Shown piece by piece: positions 57,738 through 64,000 of a DNA stretch of 64,000 bases (position 1 is its first letter; each line of letters opens with the position of its first letter). A model generated the notes under the pieces. That model had not been told where the DNA came from. It saw only the letters and a program-made list of their open reading frames with translations, and searched no databases. A program made the translations under genes and the position numbers. This DNA is from an uncultured Eubacterium sp. (GTDB taxonomy: Bacteria > Bacillota > Clostridia > Oscillospirales > Acutalibacteraceae). Location of the stretch: contig CAJOJV010000003.1 in the NCBI GenBank assembly GCA_905234995.1, positions 1-64,000 of the forward strand, in the 5' to 3' direction.

Positions 57738-59114
57738 TTGAAAACTATAGACGAACTCTTAAAAGAGGTTAAAAACATACACTTTATCGGTATCGGAGGC
57801 GCAGGTATGTGCCCCCTTGCCGAGATATTATTATCGCTCGGCTACAACGTTTCAGGCTCGGATAATAACGATACTGAAACGTTTCGCAAAATTGAAAGCG
57901 AGGGCGCAAAGGTTTACCTCGGCCAGGTTAAGGAAAACATAACCGATGACATTGAGCTTGTTGTTTACACAAACGCAATTCTTAAGGGCAACGAAGAGCT
58001 TGAATATGCTAAAGCTAATTTCCCCACCTTTGAAAGAGCAGAATTGCTTGGCGCAATCAGCAGAGTTTTCACTAACTGCATAGGCATCAGCGGCACGCAC
58101 GGCAAAACCACGACAAGCTCTATGACCACTCAGGCTCTGCTTAAAGCAGGGCTTGACCCGAGCGCCGTTATCGGCGGAAAGCTGCCCGTTATTGACGCAT
58201 ACGGCAGATACGGAAAAAGCCAGAATTTCGTTTGCGAAAGCTGCGAGTTTAACAACACCTTCCTGCATATGAACGCGGATATGGCTGTTATTCTGAATAT
58301 TGACGAGGACCACCTTGATTTCTTCGGAAATCTTAACAATATCAAAAAGAGCTTCCGCGAATTCTGCGATAAAACCACGAGAACGATAATATATAACGGC
58401 GATGATGAAAACACTGTTGATATGCTAAAGGGCATTGAGGGCAAAACGCTCGTTTCCTTCGGCACAAAGGACGGCAACGAATGGATTGCTAAAAATATTT
58501 ACGTTCCCGGCGGCTTTCATATTGAGTACGATATTTATCATTTTGATGAGTTTGTTGCCCACATCTATTTAACCGTTCCGGGCGAGCATAACGTTCTTAA
58601 CTCGCTTGCCGCTTTTGTTGCCTGCTATCTCAGCGGCGCAGAGGTTGATAAGATTTGCGAGGGCTTAAAGGAATTCGGCGGCGCAGGCAGACGCTTTGAG
58701 CGCAAGGGCGAATTCAAAGGCATAACGATTGTTGACGATTATGCCCACCATCCAAAGGAAATTGAGGTTACGCTTAACGCAGCTATGAAGATGGGTTATA
58801 AGCGCGTTTGGGCAGTGCATCAGCCGTTCACCTACAGCAGAACCGCGGCATTGCTTGATGACTTTGCAAGAGTGCTTCAGATCGCTGACAAATGCATCGT
58901 TTCCGAAATTATGGGCAGCCGTGAGGTTAATACTATCGGCATTAAGGCGACGGATTTATCAAGTAAAATTCCCGGCTGCATTCAGATTGACAGCCTCTCG
59001 GATATTGCTGATTACCTTGTGGAGCACTGCAAGGAGGGTGATATGGTTATAACGCTCGGCTGCGGAGACGTTTACAAAGTTTCCCGAATGCTTGTTGAAA
59101 AGCTCAGCGACTAA
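57738..59114 (+). CDS. murC: UDP-N-acetylmuramate--L-alanine ligase
   Basis: NIHFIGIGGAGMCPLAEILLSLGYNVSGSD; GISGTHGKTTTSSM; IVDDYAHHPKEIEVTL. Confidence 0.96.
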   Translation: MKTIDELLKEVKNIHFIGIGGAGMCPLAEILLSLGYNVSGSDNNDTETFRKIESEGAKVYLGQVKENITDDIELVVYTNAILKGNEELEYAKANFPTFERAELLGAISRVFTNCIGISGTHGKTTTSSMTTQALLKAGLDPSAVIGGKLPVIDAYGRYGKSQNFVCESCEFNNTFLHMNADMAVILNIDEDHLDFFGNLNNIKKSFREFCDKTTRTIIYNGDDENTVDMLKGIEGKTLVSFGTKDGNEWIAKNIYVPGGFHIEYDIYHFDEFVAHIYLTVPGEHNVLNSLAAFVACYLSGAEVDKICEGLKEFGGAGRRFERKGEFKGITIVDDYAHHPKEIEVTLNAAMKMGYKRVWAVHQPFTYSRTAALLDDFARVLQIADKCIVSEIMGSREVNTIGIKATDLSSKIPGCIQIDSLSDIADYLVEHCKEGDMVITLGCGDVYKVSRMLVEKLSD

Positions 59115-59123
59115 AATACAGCA

Positions 59124-59163
59124 AAATGGCTATCTCACTTTTTTTGTGAGATAGCCATTTATT
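59124..59163. terminator. bidirectional terminator between convergent genes
   Basis: aaaatggctatctcactttttttgtgagatagccattt, ~15-bp stem. Confidence 0.8.
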
Positions 59164-59168
59164 TCATA

Positions 59169-60128
59169 TTATTCGTTATAATAGTCTAAATCCGAAAGCA
59201 ATTGCAAAAGCTCTGTTTTTAATTCAGCGCTGCAGGCACCGTAAACAAAGGTGTTATTCCTTGTCAGCTTAATATAGAAGAATTCCTCATCCTGAGACGC
59301 ATACATATTTTTACCGTCAATCACCTGTTCGCCGTCAGGCAAAAAGGCGGAATTGTAAAGCAGTCTTGCGTTATGGCTTGTGTTAAGCTGGCAAAAATCA
59401 ATGCGCAAGACATCTGTATTAACAGAATAAGCCTGTTCGATTAATGAACCCATTCCGAACTCATTTTGCAGCCTTTCAAGCGAATTTTCCGCTTCATATC
59501 CTTCGGTCTGCATAATCTTAGCAAATTCATCAGCATTAATGCTTTTCTGTGCAAAAGGCTGAAAATACATTAAAGCGACAGCAATCAGAAATACCGCTAA
59601 GGGAAGCAACAGACCGTAATATGCTTTAGGATTTCGCTTTTGATTTTGCGTGCGCGGTACGTTATCAGCGCTGCCGTTCAATTCAACTATGAACTGAAAT
59701 CTGTTTTTATAAACGGAAATTGCAATAACTGCGCCGACAACGATAAAGATAAAGCCAAAGCATAAAACGAACGCAAAGCTCTTTGTATCAGGCGCGGTAA
59801 CAGCCGTTGATACTGAAGGATTTTCAGGATTGTACTTTATTTCAATATTATCTCCGACAAGCTTCGGTGAATAAGAATTAAAGCTGCTTTCATATAGGAC
59901 ACCGTCTATTTCATATTGGTACGAAATAATATAGACCGTGTCAATCCGTCCTTTTGCGCCCGATTTTTCATAGCTTGTCATATCCACTATTTCCGCCTGC
60001 GCAGACGGCAGCTTTGAGTTTTTGTATTCCTCAGCATACTGATATGTTATATATGCAGAAAGCGCAATGCCTGCAGCAATGCAGATGATTGGCAAAATTA
60101 AAAACTTAACGTATCTTTTGTTTTTCAT
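59169..60128 (-). CDS. DUF3592-like membrane protein
   Basis: 319 aa; TM near N-terminus; YQYEIDGVLYESSFNSYSPKLVGDNIEIKYNPENPSVS typical of DUF3592; additional TMs. Confidence 0.7.
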   Translation of the reverse strand: MKNKRYVKFLILPIICIAAGIALSAYITYQYAEEYKNSKLPSAQAEIVDMTSYEKSGAKGRIDTVYIISYQYEIDGVLYESSFNSYSPKLVGDNIEIKYNPENPSVSTAVTAPDTKSFAFVLCFGFIFIVVGAVIAISVYKNRFQFIVELNGSADNVPRTQNQKRNPKAYYGLLLPLAVFLIAVALMYFQPFAQKSINADEFAKIMQTEGYEAENSLERLQNEFGMGSLIEQAYSVNTDVLRIDFCQLNTSHNARLLYNSAFLPDGEQVIDGKNMYASQDEEFFYIKLTRNNTFVYGACSAELKTELLQLLSDLDYYNE

Positions 60129-60154
60129 ATCAAAACCTTTTTCAAAAGATAAAA

Positions 60155-60814
60155 TTATTTTTTTAGAGCTTTAAGATATTCCTTGGTTTCCCTGTCAACG
60201 CGGAGGCTGTCGCGGATTTTGGATATAGTCATATTATGAATTTCCGCAGTAAGCACGCTGCTTTCAAGCAAAGGCATAGCCTTGCTTTCGTACTTGACAA
60301 AAACTACTGACAGCGCCCAGGCAACAGCCATATTGACGTAATAGTAATCACTCTTAATGCATTTAAGATAATCCAAAACAAGATTAACGTAATCATCGTC
60401 AATATAATAATCCATCAGACAAACGATTGCAAAGCGCATTTCATATTCTTTATCGGAATACATATACTTTTTGAGATATTCAAAAAAATCCGCTTTATAT
60501 TTTTTAATGAACTTAAGCGTTGAGCATACGCAATCGCATACCGCCCAATTATCAATGCAAGGAACAAATTCATTTAATAGTATTAGGCGATGCTCAAAAT
60601 CAAGCTTAGCGTAGCCTATATAAAAGCCGTGGAGCATAACCTCCTCATAATAATCCCAGGCAAAATCATCATCCGTCAGCGACTTACCGAACTTGCGAAG
60701 CTCAGGTATTCTGACGCCGATAATTCTTTCCGGCCCAATATTTGGCACGATTTTTGAATGAAATTGCTTATATTTTAAATCCTGCAGTTTAAACAATTCT
60801 TCTCTTACATTCAT
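60155..60814 (-). CDS. DNA alkylation repair protein (AlkD-like HEAT-repeat)
   Basis: IIGVRIPELRKFGKSL...EEVMLHGFYIGYAKLDF...FVPCIDNWAVCDCVCSTLKF. Confidence 0.9.
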   Translation of the reverse strand: MNVREELFKLQDLKYKQFHSKIVPNIGPERIIGVRIPELRKFGKSLTDDDFAWDYYEEVMLHGFYIGYAKLDFEHRLILLNEFVPCIDNWAVCDCVCSTLKFIKKYKADFFEYLKKYMYSDKEYEMRFAIVCLMDYYIDDDYVNLVLDYLKCIKSDYYYVNMAVAWALSVVFVKYESKAMPLLESSVLTAEIHNMTISKIRDSLRVDRETKEYLKALKK

Positions 60815-60849
60815 ATAATCACCAAAATAAGTGCCCCGATTAAGGGCAC

Positions 60850-61104
60850 TCACCATAATTTATTATCCTCATTAGGGCAAGCCTTATCCCTAAGCGCTGC
60901 CCTAATTTCTACGTAACAGCCGCATTTGCGGCACATCCCCGCAATTAGGAAATCACATTCCCTACAAAGCGAAAGCCTTGAATTATAAAGCGCTTTTTCA
61001 GCCAACAAGGCTTTGTCAACGGTTTCAAGATAATCCGAAACAGATTTAAATGCCGCCTTCTCCCCTGCTTCAAGGAGAAGGCATTTTTTACAAATATGCT
61101 CCAT
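60850..61104 (-). CDS. small Cys-rich protein, DUF6171-like
   Basis: 84 aa; CKKCLLLEAG...LCRECDFLIAGMCRKCGCYVEIRAALRDKACP. Confidence 0.7.
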   Translation of the reverse strand: MEHICKKCLLLEAGEKAAFKSVSDYLETVDKALLAEKALYNSRLSLCRECDFLIAGMCRKCGCYVEIRAALRDKACPNEDNKLW

Positions 61105-62588
61105 TATTCTATAACGAACTTAACAACCGAGCAAGCGGGAATGGTTGCCGTGAAGCCGTCCGAAAGCTTTCTGAAATCGGTAAACTCAACCGTTTTAACA
61201 GCTTCGGCATTTTCAAAATCGTTCTTTTCGTGGCACTCGCCCGTTAGGATTTCCGCTTTGATTGACTTGATTTTTCTGTCTGCAATCTGGCATTTAATCT
61301 TTGAGGATTTTTTTGCCGAGGCATTTGCGATAGTGGAATAAATAACACCGTTTTCATCAACGGAAGCAGACTCAACAAGCTGCGGAAATTCTTTTTTATC
61401 CCATTCTGAATTAATCATTGGAGTTGTTATATATGAACCGATAAGCGTGTTATCCTGATGCTCCTTATACATTTTAAAGACGAAATAGGTTGGCGTTTTA
61501 ACCATCTTTTTTCCGTCTGTCAGGAGAACGGACTGAAGCACGTTTACTGTCTGTGCAATATTTGCCATTTTAACTCTGTCTGAATGCTTATTAAAAATGT
61601 TCAGGGTTACGCCGGCAACAATTGCATCGCGCATTGTGTTTTGCTGATAAAGGAAGCCGGGGTTTGTTCCCGGTTCAACGTCAAACCAGGTGCCCCATTC
61701 ATCAACAATTAAATTCATACGCTTTTGAGGGTCAACGCTGTCCATCATAGCAATATGATTTGAAACGAGCTCCTCCATTCGGTACGCCTTGCAAATCGTT
61801 GAAATATATTCCTTTTCATCAAATTCGGTTGCAGAGCCTTTATGCTCCCAAACGCCTGTGGGAATAGTATAATAATGCAGGGAGATTAAATCAGCCTTGC
61901 CCTTAACCTTATCGGCAACCTTTTTGGTCCAATTATAATCGGCAACGTTAGGTCCGCAGGCAACGCGGGTAATATGAGCGTTTCCGTCATAATCGCGGCA
62001 ATATGTATTATATCTTCTGAAAAGCTCGCCGTAATACTCGGGATTCATATTACCGCCGCAGCCCCAGCTTTCATTACCAACTCCGAGATAATCCAGCTTC
62101 CACGGCTTTTCTGCGCCGTTTCTTTTGCGAAGCTCGCTCATAGGTGAAAGCCCGTCAAAGGTCATATACTCAACCCACTCGCTCATCTCCTGAACCGTGC
62201 CTGAGCCGACGTTTGCATTAACGTAGGTTTCGCAGCCAAGCTGACGGCAAAGCTCAAAATATTCGTGAGTGCCGAAGGAATTATCCTCAACGACGCCGCC
62301 CCAGTGAGTGTTAATCATCTTCTTACGGGTTTCGGGAGCGCCGATACCGTCCTTCCAATGATATTCATCGGCAAAGCAGCCGCCGGGCCAACGAAGCACG
62401 GGAAGCCCCATTTCCTTTAAAGCGCTCACTGCATCCTTACGCATGCCGTTAACGTTGGGAATCTTTGAATCCTTGCCGACGAAAATGCCCTCATAGATGC
62501 ATCTGCCGAGATGCTCAGCAAAATGCCCGTAAATATTCTTATTAATTTTACTGATTTTCTGATTTGGGTTTATGAGATATTTTTCCAT
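61104..62588 (-). CDS. alpha-L-arabinofuranosidase, GH51
   Basis: [58 protein letters not shown] (acid/base Glu); LIVDEWGTW (nucleophile Glu). Confidence 0.94.
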   Translation of the reverse strand: MEKYLINPNQKISKINKNIYGHFAEHLGRCIYEGIFVGKDSKIPNVNGMRKDAVSALKEMGLPVLRWPGGCFADEYHWKDGIGAPETRKKMINTHWGGVVEDNSFGTHEYFELCRQLGCETYVNANVGSGTVQEMSEWVEYMTFDGLSPMSELRKRNGAEKPWKLDYLGVGNESWGCGGNMNPEYYGELFRRYNTYCRDYDGNAHITRVACGPNVADYNWTKKVADKVKGKADLISLHYYTIPTGVWEHKGSATEFDEKEYISTICKAYRMEELVSNHIAMMDSVDPQKRMNLIVDEWGTWFDVEPGTNPGFLYQQNTMRDAIVAGVTLNIFNKHSDRVKMANIAQTVNVLQSVLLTDGKKMVKTPTYFVFKMYKEHQDNTLIGSYITTPMINSEWDKKEFPQLVESASVDENGVIYSTIANASAKKSSKIKCQIADRKIKSIKAEILTGECHEKNDFENAEAVKTVEFTDFRKLSDGFTATIPACSVVKFVIE

Positions 62589-62710
62589 AACGCCACTCCG
62601 CTATTTTATTCACAGATAAATTAACATAAGTAAAAACCAATGTCAATAAGAATTGACATATTATTATTTTTAGTTTAGAATATAAACATCATTATATTAA
62701 GAGGCACAAT

Positions 62711-63778
62711 ATGAGAACTGAAAAAGCAATTGAAATAATTATTAATCATAACTGTGACGCACTGCTTTTGCTTAACGAAAGCAATATGCATTACTTCTGC
62801 GGTTTTTCTCCGAGCGAGGGCGCGGTTATTATACTTAAAAGTGGAGACGGTATTCACCTCGTTGATTCAAGATACACAGAAACGGCACAGAATCACGCAA
62901 AGGAAACGGGACTTAAGGTTATAGAGATTAACACACCGTTTGCCGATGAATTTGCCGCTGTCTGCAAAGCGCATAAAATTTGCAGAGTTGCTTTTGAAAA
63001 CGAAACAATCTCTCTGAAACAATATAACGATTACAAAAATGCAAGCGGCTGTGAGTTTATCGGCATTGACGATTCTCTGATGAGAATAAGAAACGTTAAG
63101 AGCAAGGAAGAGCTTGAATATCTCAAGGAGGCAAACAGAATTGCAGAGGCAAGCCTTGCAGAGCTGTTAAACCATATTAAGCCCGGAAAAAGCGAAAAAG
63201 AGCTGCAGGCGTACTTTGACTATTTAATGGCTAAAAACGGCTCGGACGGCTTATCGTTTGATACTATTCTGCTTACCGGCGCTCATACCTCGCTGCCCCA
63301 CGGCGTGCCGAGCAATAAAATAATCAGGAACGAGGATTTCGTTCTTATTGATTTCGGCGCAACTTACAAGGGCTATCATTCGGATATGACGCGCACCTTT
63401 GCCGTAGGCAGCGCAAACGACGAAATGAAGGAAATGTACGAGCTCGTACTAAAAGCTCAGCTTGCGGGAATTGACGCGCTGAAGCCTGGCATTAAATGTG
63501 CCGACGTTTATCAGGCTGCATACGACGTTCTTGATGAAAAGGATATGGCGCAATTTTTCCGCCACGGACTCGGGCACGGAGTCGGGCTTGATATACACGA
63601 GGGCTTTTCATCGTCACCGAGGAGCAAGGATACCTATGAAATCGGAAACGTGACATCAATTGAGCCCGGCATATATCTTCCCGATAAATTCGGAATAAGG
63701 ATTGAAGACGTGTGCATAGTTACCGCAGACGGAAATGAAAATATTTCAACCTTCAGTAAGGAATTTACAATTTTATAA
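62711..63778 (+). CDS. M24 family Xaa-Pro aminopeptidase/dipeptidase
   Basis: LIDFGATYKGYHSDMTRTFAVG; FRHGLGHGVGLDIHEGFSSSPRS; ITSIEPGIYLP-type ending; metal ligands D, D, H, E, E. Confidence 0.94.
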   Translation: MRTEKAIEIIINHNCDALLLLNESNMHYFCGFSPSEGAVIILKSGDGIHLVDSRYTETAQNHAKETGLKVIEINTPFADEFAAVCKAHKICRVAFENETISLKQYNDYKNASGCEFIGIDDSLMRIRNVKSKEELEYLKEANRIAEASLAELLNHIKPGKSEKELQAYFDYLMAKNGSDGLSFDTILLTGAHTSLPHGVPSNKIIRNEDFVLIDFGATYKGYHSDMTRTFAVGSANDEMKEMYELVLKAQLAGIDALKPGIKCADVYQAAYDVLDEKDMAQFFRHGLGHGVGLDIHEGFSSSPRSKDTYEIGNVTSIEPGIYLPDKFGIRIEDVCIVTADGNENISTFSKEFTIL

Positions 63779-63790
63779 ACAGGAATAAGC

Positions 63791-63824
63791 AAAGCCCCTT
63801 CCAAACGGAGGGGGCTTATTTTTT
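63791..63824 (+). terminator. intrinsic terminator after M24 peptidase
   Basis: aaagccccttccaaacggagggggcttatttttt. Confidence 0.8.
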
Positions 63825-63825
63825 C

Positions 63826-63960
63826 GGGAGGGCACGGAGACCCTTCCCTACGATTTTGTCTTTTTGCGGGATGCCGAGGTCGTCATCCCCTACTTTTTTT
63901 GCAGGGCGCCGAGGTTGTCGCCCCCTACATTGTGGGAGGGCACGGAGACCCTCCCCTGCA
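63826..63960. repeat. four imperfect tandem palindromic repeat units
   Basis: gggagggcacggagacccttccctac / gggatgccgaggtcgtcatcccctac / gggcgccgaggttgtcgccccctac / gggagggcacggagaccctcccctgc, separated by short T-rich spacers. Confidence 0.75.
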
Positions 63961-63963
63961 TTT

Positions 63964-64000
63964 TTATCCGAAGATATCGCCGTGATCATCACCGTCGCCA
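63964..64000 (-). CDS. C-terminal fragment of a gene running off the window edge
   Basis: Minus strand GGC GAC GGT GAT GAT CAC GGC GAT ATC TTC GGA TAA = GDGDDHGDIFG*; too short to identify. Confidence 0.35.
   Translation of the reverse strand, partial: GDGDDHGDIFG

Noticed and set aside
63826-63960. Possible CRISPR array from regularly spaced repeats
   Set aside because: Units vary with compensated changes, spacers are only ~6-16 nt and T-rich, and no cas genes are present.

Overview
The window is a chromosomal segment of a low-GC, probably spore-forming Clostridia (Oscillospiraceae/Ruminococcaceae-like) bacterium. Most of it is ordinary core genome. Recognisable blocks: an aminotransferase/Lrp pair; an ACT/UPF0210 pair; a complete rnfCDGEAB operon; a five-gene tRNA cluster (Val-Asp-Phe-Gly-Cys, minus strand); hslO; lysA-like; tig-clpP-clpX-lon-engB; thrC; rplS-rbgA-rnhB-yraN; a radical SAM pair; PBP1A; secG; a second type IIA topoisomerase pair; rplI-dnaB-tilS-ftsH; RNase J; a K+-dependent membrane pyrophosphatase; potABCD; dpaAB; murC; a GH51 arabinofuranosidase; and an M24 peptidase. 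I saw no phage, CRISPR array, transposase or obvious defence system. The most unusual signal is a pair of small, hairpin-rich, non-coding elements, one downstream of tRNA-Val and one downstream of tRNA-Leu(GAG). Each lies between the tRNA and a near-perfect direct copy of that tRNA's own 3' end. Each carries an inverted T-arm copy at the tRNA-proximal end, and the two share an approximately 18-nt core (TCCTCTCYGGCTATCRAA). Also notable: a probable 1-nt frameshift at the start of a TIGR04076-like gene, an AT-rich accessory gene inserted between rplS and rbgA, a well-formed promoter plus structured leader upstream of rplS, a PotD with a C-terminal membrane anchor, and clustered palindromic intergenic repeats. 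No database search was run; all family names come from motif recognition.
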